Shown: positions 1 to 8,656 of the stretch, piece after piece
How the letters are laid out: the number at the start of each line of letters is the position of its first letter
How positions within the stretch are numbered: position 1 is the first letter of the stretch
Assembly (NCBI GenBank): GCA_027339635.1
Contig: DAHWNZ010000007.1
Coordinates: 1-64,000, forward strand
Length of the DNA stretch: 64,000 nt
Reading direction: 5' to 3'
From: AG-12 sp027339635
GTDB lineage: Bacteria; Chloroflexota; Dormibacteria; Aeolococcales; Bog-877
Made by a program: the position numbers and the translations under genes
The notes under the pieces: model-generated
Told to the model about the DNA's origin: nothing
Databases searched by the model: none
The model's input: only the letters and a program-made list of their open reading frames with translations

Positions 1-1
1 T

Positions 2-75
<74 letters not shown>

Positions 76-916
76 CTTCAAGAGTTCGCCATAGCAAATC
101 GAGACTCTCCGGCCCCTGCCGTCGCTTGAGTCGATACAGCACGCGACTGACCTGGGATGACTGAATCTGAGCGCTGCCTGCCGGCTGGGTGGATTGGCGC
201 CTAGAATTCGACGCCCCGAGGCGTCCGCTATCGAGGCTGCTGGGGCTCTTGTAGAAGCACCCGGGCGCCGAACTCGACCTTGCTCCGGATAGGGGCGAAC
301 GGTGATCAGCCCGCGAGGCCCCCGTCGCCGCTCGAGACATGGTGGAGTGCGGCATCTTCGGCAGTATCCGCGGCAGCTACATCCGGGCCGAGGTGGTGGC
401 ACTGCCCCGCCTGTGCGTGCCCACGTGCCCAATGCGCTGATCGGTTGGGCCAGGCCCTGGGGCCCACCTGGCCTAACCACCGCCAGACGGTCTGGTGCAG
501 GCGGCGGGTCTTGGGAGAAGGCCTTCGACGGCGGGCACGACAGTTTCATGGCAGTGAGGTCGCACCGGCCCGCGGGCGAGTCCGAGTCGGTGATCCGCGG
601 CTCTTGGCCGTGCTCCTGCTCGGTCGGTACCTGAGGCTGGCTGGCTCGCCCTGAACACCTCGACCGGGCGCCGGCCTGCGGCTTCGCTACCTGGGGACCG
701 GCGCCGCTGGCGGTGGGCGTTGTCACATCCGGCCGGCCCGGACTGACACACCGGGCTCTTCCGGTCGGGCTGCCTGCCGCGACGCCTCGATGCCCTCCCG
801 GTCTGCCGATGGCGAACGGCCTCTGCCGCCCGTCGCCCCAGTGTGCACACGCCTCACGGTGAGTGGGCCAGCAGTAGGTCCTCGCGCGGTACCATCCGCA
901 GCTTCGTGAGGGCACC
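76..916. other. about 840 bp without a supported gene, downstream of tRNA-Val
   Basis: All six frames give only low-complexity Arg/Pro/Gly-rich translations with no recognisable domain. A long minus-strand frame entering the tRNA ends in the GDSNPRPHGC-like string that is a known artefact of translating tRNA genes antisense. I see no convincing promoter, RNA gene or repeat here. Position beside a tRNA and before a toxin-antitoxin pair fits an eroded integration region (inference). Confidence 0.5.
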
Positions 917-1105
917 GTGGCCGTCATGGCGATGAACCTTCGGCTGAGTTCCGAAGCCACGCAAGCTGTTCAGTGCGAGGCGGAACGGACCGGGCGCTCG
1001 CAGGAAGAGATGATCCGCGAGGCCATCGCTCCCAGCGAATTCGGCACGCTGGTTTCCGTCGGCAGCGTCCGCCGCCCGCGGGCGCCTTCTCGTAAGGGCT
1101 TCTAG
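917..1105 (+). CDS. VapB-like ribbon-helix-helix antitoxin
   Basis: A 62-residue protein. Its segment MNLRLSSEATQ...RSQEEMIREAI (about residues 6-36) has the pattern of the short RHH DNA-binding fold of VapB/CopG antitoxins: a beta strand followed by two helices with the 'TGRSQEEMIREA' signature. GTG 917 has GAGGG at 908-912; ATG 926 and ATG 932 are alternatives. It lies 40 bp upstream of a PIN-domain toxin, the usual antitoxin-first order. The C-terminal 25 residues (Ser/Arg-rich) match nothing and could reflect a frameshift, although in VapB this part normally wraps the toxin and is variable. The antitoxin would repress its own promoter and neutralise the RNase. Confidence 0.65.
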   Translation: MAVMAMNLRLSSEATQAVQCEAERTGRSQEEMIREAIAPSEFGTLVSVGSVRRPRAPSRKGF

Positions 1106-1145
1106 CGTCTTGCGGTTCCGCCGGGAGTGACGAGCGCCGACCTTC

Positions 1146-1640
1146 TTGTCCGAGGCGACCGGATCTAACTTCCGAGTCTACTTCGACAGGAGCGCTCTCA
1201 TTGAGAGGTCAGTGCAGGAAGCCGAGTCCGACGCCGTGGAGGCAGCACTTGACCGTTACGTCGCTGCGGTTGCCGTGGCCATCTTGTCGTCCCCGGCCTG
1301 GGGCGAGGTCAGGCGAGCCTTGCGGGCTCGGCTCGACGGTCGTTGGTGCGGAGACGACGAGATTCACAACGCTTTCCACGGAGCGCTGGCAGAAGCCGCC
1401 GAGAGGTTCATTACCGAGGAGGTCCTCAGTCTCGCCCGGCGCGTCGCGCCTCCTCCCCTGCGCACGCTCGACGCTATCCATCTGGCTACGGCGATCGTGC
1501 TCGACGTCGACGAGGTCGTCGCATACGACGATCGCCTGATCCCCGCCTGTCGGTCCAGCGGCCTTGCACTTCGATGCCAGGGCGCGGACGTCCGCGACGG
1601 CCTGGCCGCCCGTGACCGACAGAGACTACGGGCCCGATAA
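1146..1640 (+). CDS. VapC-like PIN-domain ribonuclease toxin
   Basis: A 164-residue PIN-domain protein. The N-terminal strand VYFDRSALIE carries the first conserved Asp, PAWGEVRRAL a conserved Glu, LRTLDAIHLATA the central Asp, and VVAYDDRL the C-terminal Asp pair. The metal-binding acidic residues of a VapC endoribonuclease therefore all look intact. VapC toxins usually cleave tRNA or rRNA. The start is TTG 1146; the gene follows the RHH antitoxin and neither gene looks disrupted. It is slightly longer than the typical 130-145 residues because of the region between the first two motifs. Confidence 0.72.
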   Translation: MSEATGSNFRVYFDRSALIERSVQEAESDAVEAALDRYVAAVAVAILSSPAWGEVRRALRARLDGRWCGDDEIHNAFHGALAEAAERFITEEVLSLARRVAPPPLRTLDAIHLATAIVLDVDEVVAYDDRLIPACRSSGLALRCQGADVRDGLAARDRQRLRAR

Positions 1641-2632
1641 GGATCACTTGTGGTCGAGGTCGATCACGGAGCCTTCGATCAAGGCGGGGCGATTCTCTTC
1701 CTGGGATCCAGGGTCACGCCTTGGCTCTCAGTCAAGCCCTCAACGCGATCCATGCCCGGTTGGATGGGGACGGGTCGGCCGGTGAGCGGATGCCTGCTCT
1801 CGTCCTACCGATCGGCGCCCGTCGCTCTCGCCGCGGTTCGCTCGACACTGCGCTTAGACAACTGCCCCCCATCCGGACGCAGGCCGCCATGTGCTCCACC
1901 ATGCGGATCCCCTGTACGGACCGCGCCGGCGCGGACCTTGGCCCTGAAGCCATCGCTGAACGGATGCGAGCCTTTCAGGCTCAAACCAGGGCGTCTTACG
2001 ACGGGGCCGTGCTGGCTGGCGCCGAGGTGCCGCAACGATCGGCGGCGAGTTCGCGTCGACGACACGGACCTCGAGGCCGCCATCGCATCGGCGACGCAGG
2101 CACCATCGTTATCAAAAGGCCCCATCGGGATCAGATCGTCTCTCACCCGTTGTGTCGACGGCGGCGGCCAGGGCGCGGTGTCCCCGACATGAGCTATCTC
2201 CCGGCAACCAGTGGCCAGGTGTGGCCCTGACCACTTCCAGCCGCGGCGCGGATGGCTCGGAGCGGGCCAGGTCGACCTACTCATGGGCACCGTCAAGTGC
2301 TCTTATTCAGCGCCACCCGTTGGCATCCGCTCAACAGGCCGCGAGCTCCGCGTGCCAGCCGGCTTGGTGCGCGGGGGTGGTTCGGCAAGCGACCAAAACT
2401 TCCACGAACGGTTCTCCTTCCTCGCTCCGTGGTGTCCGACACGTGCCCCTTCCCAGCGAAGACGAGCCCTGCCCAAACCGCCTTCGGGGTCCACCTTGGC
2501 TGCCGCGGCAAGGGCTCACCAGCGATTCGACCTCCCTGCCATCCACCAGATGATGGCTGTCGATCGCGCCTCTAACCTTTCGGGGCGCGGGCGCCGCACG
2601 GGGGACCCCGTAAATGCGATCCTTACTCTCCC
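1641..2632. other. about 990 bp without a supported gene
   Basis: Several overlapping open frames of 110-180 codons occur on both strands, but none shows a recognisable domain, a ribosome binding site or consistent codon use. One plus-strand frame (about 1721-2230) has a short helical-looking stretch (PEAIAERMRAFQAQ) embedded in Arg/Pro-rich sequence, which could be a decayed gene. With 76-916 this makes the first 2.6 kb far less coding-dense than the rest of the window. Confidence 0.45.
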
Positions 2633-3445
2633 ATGCGTAATCCAGGCAGTCGGGAACTGAGAAGGCGGCAGGCGCGGATGGAGGCCCAGCAGAGGGCCAC
2701 CGTGCGGGAGCGTGTCCAGCAGCCGAAGCGCGACGAGATGATGCGGCGGGGGGGGTTGCTGGAGGGTTTCTCACCCGCCCAGGTGACGCGCTTCGCTGTC
2801 CTCTCCTTGGTCGTCGGGTTGGTGGTCTTGGCGCTGTCCGTTCTCGGCCTCCTGATCGAGATCGGACAGCATGACCTGTTCCTGGGGATTGTGGTGGTGG
2901 CGGTGGCGGTGATCATGGTCGGGACGACCCTCTCAATCACCGCACCGGCGTTCCTCACGGCCCGGGCGGACCGCAAGGAGGCCGCCAGGAACATTCAGGG
3001 GCCCCTGGTCGGAGCCAGCAGCATCTCGGCAACGCCCGGATTGGCCACGGTTGCGATCACCGTGGGAAAGACTGTGGAACAGTTTCGAGTTCGCCGCGAA
3101 CTCTTCGAGCGCGTCAAGTCTGGAGCCACCGTGGTCGGGCTCACCGTCACTCCCGGGCTGAATTACGTACAGACCCTGACCGTTATCCGGCGCGACCGCC
3201 TCGCCGTCATGAACGAGCCGCCCATCAGCCGGGCGATGAGGGCATCCGTATGGCTGCCTCTCGGCTCGATCGCCGCCCTGGTCGTGGGCCTCGCCCTGGG
3301 ATGCGCGATTGGGGTCTTGCTGCCGCTGGGAACCGGGGTGGACCATCCGTTGGTGGCGCTGGTGTTGGCGGCGGCGCTGGCGGGTGGGATCGCGCTGGGG
3401 TCGCGCTGGTACGGGCACCGCCTGGTGGCGCAGCTCGGGGTCTGA
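2633..3445 (+). CDS. four-helix membrane protein of unknown function
   Basis: A 270-residue protein. A basic cytosolic N-terminus (residues 1-52, RRRQARMEAQQRATVRER) precedes two adjacent membrane helices (about 54-77 and 83-106). A soluble domain of roughly 100 residues (about 107-205) with alternating beta-type sequence follows, then two more helices (about 207-232 and 238-258). The topology puts both ends and the central domain on the same side. No family is recognised. Start ATG 2633 has no strong Shine-Dalgarno sequence. It sits directly before the rpsF promoter but appears to be its own unit. Confidence 0.6.
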   Translation: MRNPGSRELRRRQARMEAQQRATVRERVQQPKRDEMMRRGGLLEGFSPAQVTRFAVLSLVVGLVVLALSVLGLLIEIGQHDLFLGIVVVAVAVIMVGTTLSITAPAFLTARADRKEAARNIQGPLVGASSISATPGLATVAITVGKTVEQFRVRRELFERVKSGATVVGLTVTPGLNYVQTLTVIRRDRLAVMNEPPISRAMRASVWLPLGSIAALVVGLALGCAIGVLLPLGTGVDHPLVALVLAAALAGGIALGSRWYGHRLVAQLGV

Positions 3446-3473
3446 AAGGGCAGGGGCAAACTCCAGGCCCTGC

Positions 3474-3479
3474 TACACT
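3474..3479 (+). promoter_or_regulatory. candidate extended -10 promoter for rpsF-ssb-rpsR
   Basis: TGC-TACACT (3471-3479) is an extended -10 element (TGn plus TACACT) in the gap between the membrane protein and rpsF. It would place the start point near 3486, giving a leader of about 58 nt before rpsF. No clear -35 is seen, as expected for extended -10 promoters. Confidence 0.4.
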
Positions 3480-3543
3480 CCTGAAGAACCTGCACCCGGT
3501 CCCCAGCCGGCTGCATACCCACAGGATCTGGGAGGCCCCGCCT

Positions 3544-4038
3544 TTGCTGCGTGAGTACGAACTCTTCTACATTGTCCGGCCCGACCTCGAGGAGGAACAG
3601 GTCAGGGTCGCCATGGACGACGTGTCCAACATGGTGGCGGGCCATGGCGGCGAGGTGATGAAGTCCTCTTTGTGGGGCCGCCGCCGGCTGGCCTACGCGA
3701 TCGCCGGGTTCACCGACGGCTTTTACGTCCTGAAGGAGATGGCGCTGCCTGCGGACAAGCTGCGCGACCTGGAGCGGCAGCTCAAGCTGGACGAGCGGGT
3801 CATCAGGCAGCTGATCACGCTGCGGCAGGTGTACGTGCTTCCGGAAGGGGAGGACCGCAGGGGCCGACCCCGGATGAAGAGTCGCGATCGAGCGGCGGCC
3901 GAGGCCGAGGATGAGGTTGAGGAGATCCTGGACCAGGATGAGTCGCCCGCCGAGGAAGCCTTGGCGGACGGATCCGACGCAGGGGCCGAGGACTCCTCGG
4001 AGCCAGCGGTCGATGATTCGGAAGGTGAGGAGGAGTAG
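3544..4038 (+). CDS. rpsF: 30S ribosomal protein S6
   Basis: Starts with REYELFYIVRPDLEEE and contains WGRRRLAYAIAGFTDGFYVL, the typical S6 core (about residues 1-98) that pairs with S18 on the platform of the small subunit. TTG 3544 is chosen because GGGAGG (3530-3535) lies 8 nt upstream and because upstream codons do not match the family. After the core there is an unusually long acidic tail of about 55 residues rich in Glu, Asp and Ala; S6 is usually 95-135 residues and this one has 164. It is followed after 2 nt by ssb and then rpsR, the conserved order. Confidence 0.95.
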   Translation: MLREYELFYIVRPDLEEEQVRVAMDDVSNMVAGHGGEVMKSSLWGRRRLAYAIAGFTDGFYVLKEMALPADKLRDLERQLKLDERVIRQLITLRQVYVLPEGEDRRGRPRMKSRDRAAAEAEDEVEEILDQDESPAEEALADGSDAGAEDSSEPAVDDSEGEEE

Positions 4039-4040
4039 GG

Positions 4041-4502
4041 ATGGCCGGATCCCTGAACAGGGTCATGCTCATAGGCAGGTGCACCGCCGATCCGGAGATG
4101 CGCTACCTCCCCAGTGGCCAGCCGGTCACCCAGCTGCGCATCGCCACCAACCGTTACAGCACCTCTCAGGAGGGCGAGCGCAAGGAGTTCACTGATTACC
4201 ACGACGTGGTCGTTTGGAACATGGGTGGGCGCAAGCTGGCCGAGATCGCCGGCCAGTACCTGAAGAAGGGCAGCCTGGTCTACATCGAGGGGCGTTTGCA
4301 AACCCGGTCCTGGGATGGGCAGGACGGCCAGAAGCGCTACCGGACCGAGGTGAATGCGAACGACATCCAGTTCCTGGAATCGAGAGCCGGGGAGGGGTCG
4401 GAGAGCGGGCCCAGAGTCGCGCCGTTTCCAGCCCCAGCCAGGGACGAGGCGGCGGCGGGGCCCGCAGATGGCGACATCGACCCGGATGACATCCCCTTCT
4501 AG
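4041..4502 (+). CDS. ssb: single-stranded DNA-binding protein
   Basis: A 153-residue OB-fold protein beginning MAGSLNRVMLIGRCTADPEMRY, with the conserved stretches QPVTQLRIATNR, DYHDVVVW, and YLKKGSLVYIEGRLQTRSW. A Gly/Pro/Ala-rich linker (about 112-144) leads to the acidic tip DPDDIPF, which docks replication and repair partners. It binds ssDNA as a tetramer. It sits between rpsF and rpsR, the standard arrangement. Confidence 0.96.
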   Translation: MAGSLNRVMLIGRCTADPEMRYLPSGQPVTQLRIATNRYSTSQEGERKEFTDYHDVVVWNMGGRKLAEIAGQYLKKGSLVYIEGRLQTRSWDGQDGQKRYRTEVNANDIQFLESRAGEGSESGPRVAPFPAPARDEAAAGPADGDIDPDDIPF

Positions 4503-4541
4503 GGATCATTGAACACCACAAGCGGAGGCTGAGAAGAGCAG

Positions 4542-4775
4542 ATGTCGGAGTACGCACGGCGCCGTCCGCGCAAGGTTTGCAACTTTTGTCTGGAGCGGAT
4601 AGTGGACGTTGACCACAAGGAGGTGGCCCGACTGCGCCGCTACATCAGTGAGCGCGGCAAGATCCTGCCCCGCCGGGTCACCGGAACCTGCGCGCTGCAC
4701 CAGCGGCGCCTGACCGTGGCCTTGAAGCGCGCCCGCCACATGGCGTTGCTGCCCTTCTCCACAGACCAGCGCTGA
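4542..4775 (+). CDS. rpsR: 30S ribosomal protein S18
   Basis: A 77-residue protein with the S18 core (YISERGKILPRRVTGTCALHQRRLTVALKRARHMALLPF). The N-terminal CNFC pair plus the later Cys make it the zinc-binding (C+) form. S18 binds S6 and helix 22-23 of 16S rRNA. It is the last gene of the rpsF-ssb-rpsR unit; a stem-loop overlaps its stop codon. Confidence 0.95.
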   Translation: MSEYARRRPRKVCNFCLERIVDVDHKEVARLRRYISERGKILPRRVTGTCALHQRRLTVALKRARHMALLPFSTDQR

Positions 4776-4793
4776 GCCGACCGCAGGTTGGCT
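4775..4793 (+). terminator. stem-loop after rpsR
   Basis: AGCCGACC (4775-4782), loop GCA, GGTTGGCT (4786-4793): an 8-bp stem with one G-T pair beginning at the last base of the rpsR stop codon. There is no T tract, so it may be an attenuator or a 3'-end stabilising hairpin as much as an intrinsic terminator. Confidence 0.45.
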
Positions 4794-4854
4794 TAGCGCT
4801 CGCCGGGAATGCCGTCCACAGTAGAGTTGAGTTTGATGACTGCAGAGTCGGCAA

Positions 4855-5658
4855 ATGGCGGTCAATGAGTTGACGCCCCGGCGGGACCCGCACCCCCTGA
4901 TAACGCTGTCACTGGATGTGGGGGGGACAGGGATCAAGGGAGACACCCTGAACGTGCAGGGCACTCCGACCGCGGCCCGAGTCAGGATTCCCACCACCTA
5001 TCCCCTGAGCCCCCAGGACCTCGTCGATGTTTTCGCCAGGATTGCCGCCGAGCGGCCCAACTTCGATCGCGTCTCCGTCGGGTTCCCTGGAGTGGTGCGG
5101 GGGGGCGCCATCCTGACCGCTCCGCACTTCGTCAGGGAAGGGGGTGACGGGACTCCTGAGGTGCCCGAGCTCGTCAAGGCCTGGGACCACTTCAAACTGG
5201 CAGAGGTGACGGCCACCCGGCTCGGCCGTCCGACCAGAGTCGGCAACGACGCCGAGGTCCAGGGTATGGCGGTCGTCAAAGGCAAAGGGCTGGAGGTGGT
5301 GCTTACACTCGGCACCGGGGTTGGCAGCGCTGTCTTTGAGGAGGGCCGGCTGGGTCCCCACCTAGAACTCGCCCATCACCCCATCCACAAGCGAAAGACC
5401 TACAACGAATACCTTGGCAACGAGGAGCGCGATCGGATCGGCGAGAAACGCTGGAACCGCCGGGTCATGGCCATGATCGAGATTGTGAGGACGCTGTTCC
5501 TGTTCGACCATCTCTACATCGGCGGGGGCAACTCAGCTCATGTGAAGGGCGAGCTTCCTGCCGATGTCACCCTGGTTGACAACGACGCCGGGATACTCGG
5601 AGGGATCCGCCTCTGGGAGCAGCCCGCGGTGGTCACCCACAAGGCCGCGCCGAACTGA
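4855..5658 (+). CDS. ppgK: polyphosphate glucokinase (ROK family)
   Basis: A 267-residue ROK-fold sugar kinase. LSLDVGGTGIKG (about 18-29) is the phosphate-binding loop, VGFPGVVRGG and GNDAEVQG (Asp as catalytic base) follow, and LGTGVGSAVF is the adenosine-side loop. The block ELAHHPIHKRKTYNEYLG followed by ERDRIGEKRWNRRV is characteristic of polyphosphate/ATP-glucokinases, where it forms the basic polyphosphate path, rather than of ATP-only ROK enzymes. It phosphorylates glucose to glucose 6-phosphate using polyphosphate or ATP. Start ATG 4855 has no clear Shine-Dalgarno sequence. Confidence 0.85.
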   Translation: MAVNELTPRRDPHPLITLSLDVGGTGIKGDTLNVQGTPTAARVRIPTTYPLSPQDLVDVFARIAAERPNFDRVSVGFPGVVRGGAILTAPHFVREGGDGTPEVPELVKAWDHFKLAEVTATRLGRPTRVGNDAEVQGMAVVKGKGLEVVLTLGTGVGSAVFEEGRLGPHLELAHHPIHKRKTYNEYLGNEERDRIGEKRWNRRVMAMIEIVRTLFLFDHLYIGGGNSAHVKGELPADVTLVDNDAGILGGIRLWEQPAVVTHKAAPN

Positions 5659-5722
5659 GCTTGGCCGGTTTCGGAGGTAGAGCACCAGGGCCGCTTCGGC
5701 ACCTCCTTGGGAACTACGCACC

Positions 5723-7333
5723 ATGATCTCTCGGCCTGAGGACACCACACCCAGGATCTTGGTCGCCGACCAGCTCGCGGAAGCCGGCATCGCCCGGCTC
5801 TGGGACGCCGGCCTGGTCGAGGTGGCAATTGGCCTTGGGGAGGAGCAGCTGGCAGCGCGCATCGCGGACTTCGCGGCCCTGGTCGTGCGCAGCGAGACCA
5901 AGGTCACCCGCCGGGTCATCGAGGCCGGGACTTCGCTGCGGGTCATCGGCCGAGCCGGGGTTGGGGTGGACAACATCGATGTGCAGGCCGCGACGGAGCG
6001 GGGCATCCTGGTGGTCAACGCTCCCACCGGCAACACCGTGGCCGCGGCCGAGCACACCATCGCCCTGATGCTCGCCCTCGGCCGCAACGTCGCTCGCGCG
6101 GACGCCTCCCTACGAGCTGGAAGGTGGGAGCGAGGCGGACTGGTCGGGACCGAGATGCGCGGGAAGACCCTGGCCGTGATCGGCCTCGGGAAGATCGGAA
6201 TGGAGGTGGCCAGAATCGCCAAGGGGCTCCAGATGCGGGTGGTCGCCTTCGATCCACTCATCAGCACAGAGCGGGCGGAGCAGCTGGGCATGGAGCTCGG
6301 ATCGTTCGCCGATGTGTTGCGCCAGGCCGATGTGCTGACCGTGCACACCCCGCTCAACGAGTCCACCCGGGGAATGATCGGTGAGCGCGAACTGGCCCTG
6401 ATGCCGGTAGGGGGCCGGGTCCTGAATGTCGGGCGCGGCGGCCTGATCAGCGAGGAGGCTCTGGCCCGAGCCGTGACCTCAGGGCACCTTGCAGGAGCTG
6501 CCGTTGACGTGTTTGTCACCGAGCCCCCGCCCCCGGACCACCCTCTCCTCGGTGATCCAAGGATCCTGGTAACACCTCACCTGGGTGCCTCGACCAGGGA
6601 AGCCCAGGTCACTGTCGCCACCGATGTCGCAGAGCAGATCGTCGACGTCCTGGCGGGCAAGCCCGCCAGGTGGGCGGTCAACGCCCCCCACGTCCCTGAC
6701 GACGAGCTCAAGCTGGTGGTTCCCTACCAGGACCTCGGGCGCCGCCTGGGGAGCATCTGGGCCCAGATGGGCGGGGGAGCCCTGCGGGCCGTGGAACTGG
6801 TCTACGAGGGCGAGGTGGCCGGGGTGCACACCGGGGCCATCAGCGCCTCGGTGCTGAGCGGAATGCTGGGTTCCTTCTCTCACGACCGGGTGACTGCGGT
6901 CAACGCCGGTGAGATGGCGCTCCGGCATGGGGTCGAGGTCAGAGAGCAGCGCACCTCCAAGAGCGGCAACTTCGCGGGAGCGATTGAGCTAAGAGCCGAA
7001 GGGCGAGGCCCGAGCTCGATCCAGGGCGCTCTGGTGTTGGGACAGCCGCGCCTCGTGCTTCTCAATGAGATGCGCACGGACCTGCTCTTGGAGGGATCGT
7101 TTCTCATGCTGGAGCATCAGGATCGCCCGGGCCTCATCGGCAAGATCGGGCAGATCCTGGGGGAGGCCGACATCAACATCGCGGAGATGCAGGTGGGGCG
7201 CGACACCCCGCGCGGGCTGGCGGTCACCGCCATCCGGGTCGACGAGCCCATATCGGATGCGGTCATGGCCGAGCTTCGAGCAACACCCTATGTCCAAGGA
7301 GTGCACAGGGTGGAGATCTCCACTGTTGGCTGA
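5723..7333 (+). CDS. serA: D-3-phosphoglycerate dehydrogenase
   Basis: A 536-residue, long-form (type I) enzyme. The catalytic domain contains VVRSETKVT and IGRAGVGVDNIDV; the NAD-binding Rossmann motif is GLGKIGMEVARIAKGL; the active-site His lies in TPHLGAST. An intervening ASB domain (about 320-450) and a C-terminal ACT domain (about 455-535, with DRPGLIGKIGQILGEADINIAEMQVGR) allow serine feedback. It oxidises 3-phosphoglycerate to 3-phosphohydroxypyruvate, the first step of serine synthesis. Its stop overlaps the TTG start of the DUF1015 gene. Confidence 0.95.
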   Translation: MISRPEDTTPRILVADQLAEAGIARLWDAGLVEVAIGLGEEQLAARIADFAALVVRSETKVTRRVIEAGTSLRVIGRAGVGVDNIDVQAATERGILVVNAPTGNTVAAAEHTIALMLALGRNVARADASLRAGRWERGGLVGTEMRGKTLAVIGLGKIGMEVARIAKGLQMRVVAFDPLISTERAEQLGMELGSFADVLRQADVLTVHTPLNESTRGMIGERELALMPVGGRVLNVGRGGLISEEALARAVTSGHLAGAAVDVFVTEPPPPDHPLLGDPRILVTPHLGASTREAQVTVATDVAEQIVDVLAGKPARWAVNAPHVPDDELKLVVPYQDLGRRLGSIWAQMGGGALRAVELVYEGEVAGVHTGAISASVLSGMLGSFSHDRVTAVNAGEMALRHGVEVREQRTSKSGNFAGAIELRAEGRGPSSIQGALVLGQPRLVLLNEMRTDLLLEGSFLMLEHQDRPGLIGKIGQILGEADINIAEMQVGRDTPRGLAVTAIRVDEPISDAVMAELRATPYVQGVHRVEISTVG

Positions 7334-8570
7334 GATCCATCCCTTTCGGGGTCTGCGCTACGACCCGGGCAAGATACCTCTGGGAGATGTCCTGGCGCCT
7401 CCCTACGACGTCATCACCGACCAGATGCAGGCGGACCTCTACTCCCGGGCACTGCAGAACGTGGTGCGAGTGGAGCTTGGGCGGCGGTACGAGGGTGACC
7501 GCAAAGGTGAGTCCGATCGCTACACCAGGGCAAGGGATCAAATCAGGGTCTGGGCCGAGCAGGGATTCCTGGTGCGCGATTCGGAGCCGAGCCTCTATCT
7601 TCACCGCCACACCTTCACCGCCCCCGACGGCGCCGGTAGGTTACAGCGGCTGGGTTTCTTCGGGTCCGTTGAGCCCGTCCCCTACGACCGCCGGCAGGTG
7701 CTGCGCCACGAGCTGACCATGAGGGAGCCCCGGGAGGACCGCCTGCGGCTACTGCTGAACACCGGTGTGCAGACCTCCCCGATCCTGCTCCTCTTCAACG
7801 ACGCTGGGGACCTGGCGGCGACGCTTGAGGGAGAGATCGCAGGGGCGCAACCCGTGGGGGCCGCGACAGTCGATTGGGGCTCTGGGGAGGAGTCCCACGA
7901 GCTCTGGCGGGTCAGTGATGCGGGGGTCATCGGAGGCATCACCAAACGGCTGCGGGAATGCAAGCTGTTCATCGCCGACGGCCACCATCGATACGAGACC
8001 GCTCTGGGCCTCCACCTCCCTGGGGTTCTGGCGCTCCTGGCGCCCATGCGCGGATCCGCGACCGTGGTGCTGCCCACGCATCGGGTGGTGCTCCAGAGTC
8101 GGCTCCTGTCTGATGACCTGATGACGGCATTGGTGGGATCCGGATGGTCCGCCGCGGCGGTTGAGGATGGCCGCCATGGCTTGGCCAAGATAGCCGAATT
8201 GAGATCCTCTCATCATGCTTTCGTGATCTTCGATTCCGGCAGCACGTGGGTGGTTTCGAGGAGGCGGCAGGCCCCGTCCGGGGACGCCAAGAGCCCTCAG
8301 CTGGATGTCTCTGTCCTGAATCGTGAGATTCTGGAGGCCCAACTTGGGCTGGCGGAGGAGGACCTGGACCGGGGTCGCGTGATCTACACTCGCGAACTCC
8401 AGGAGGCCGAGGCGCTGGTTGCCACTCGTGGGTCGGTGGGGTTCTTGGTGAATGCCCCGACCGTGGCGGAGATGACCGAGGTTGCAGTCAGCGGGGGCAC
8501 GATGCCACCGAAGTCGACCTACTTCTTTCCCAAGGTGCCGGCCGGCCTGGTGATGCTTCCCAACCAGTGA
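7326..8570 (+). CDS. DUF1015 family protein
   Basis: A 414-residue protein beginning LAEIHPFRGLRYDPGKI, with the family hallmarks APPYDVIT near residue 22 and FIADGHHRYETAL in the middle. The biochemical role of DUF1015 is not established; it often neighbours serA, as here, which suggests a link to serine or phosphoserine metabolism (inference). TTG 7326 is chosen because the family-conserved N-terminus begins there; it overlaps serA by 8 nt with GGAG upstream, so the two are translationally coupled. Confidence 0.85.
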   Translation: MAEIHPFRGLRYDPGKIPLGDVLAPPYDVITDQMQADLYSRALQNVVRVELGRRYEGDRKGESDRYTRARDQIRVWAEQGFLVRDSEPSLYLHRHTFTAPDGAGRLQRLGFFGSVEPVPYDRRQVLRHELTMREPREDRLRLLLNTGVQTSPILLLFNDAGDLAATLEGEIAGAQPVGAATVDWGSGEESHELWRVSDAGVIGGITKRLRECKLFIADGHHRYETALGLHLPGVLALLAPMRGSATVVLPTHRVVLQSRLLSDDLMTALVGSGWSAAAVEDGRHGLAKIAELRSSHHAFVIFDSGSTWVVSRRRQAPSGDAKSPQLDVSVLNREILEAQLGLAEEDLDRGRVIYTRELQEAEALVATRGSVGFLVNAPTVAEMTEVAVSGGTMPPKSTYFFPKVPAGLVMLPNQ

Positions 8571-8656
8571 CCGGCCGATGAGCCGGCTCAAGGGCCGCGG
8601 TCCACGACCCGGCCCGCGTTTCGGCCGACCCCAAATTCGGGTACGCTGGTAGCGAA

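Noticed and set aside
1650..2296. Overlapping open frames of 160-180 codons on both strands
   Set aside because: Composition is typical of GC-rich non-coding or antisense frames; no motif, ribosome binding site or family similarity.
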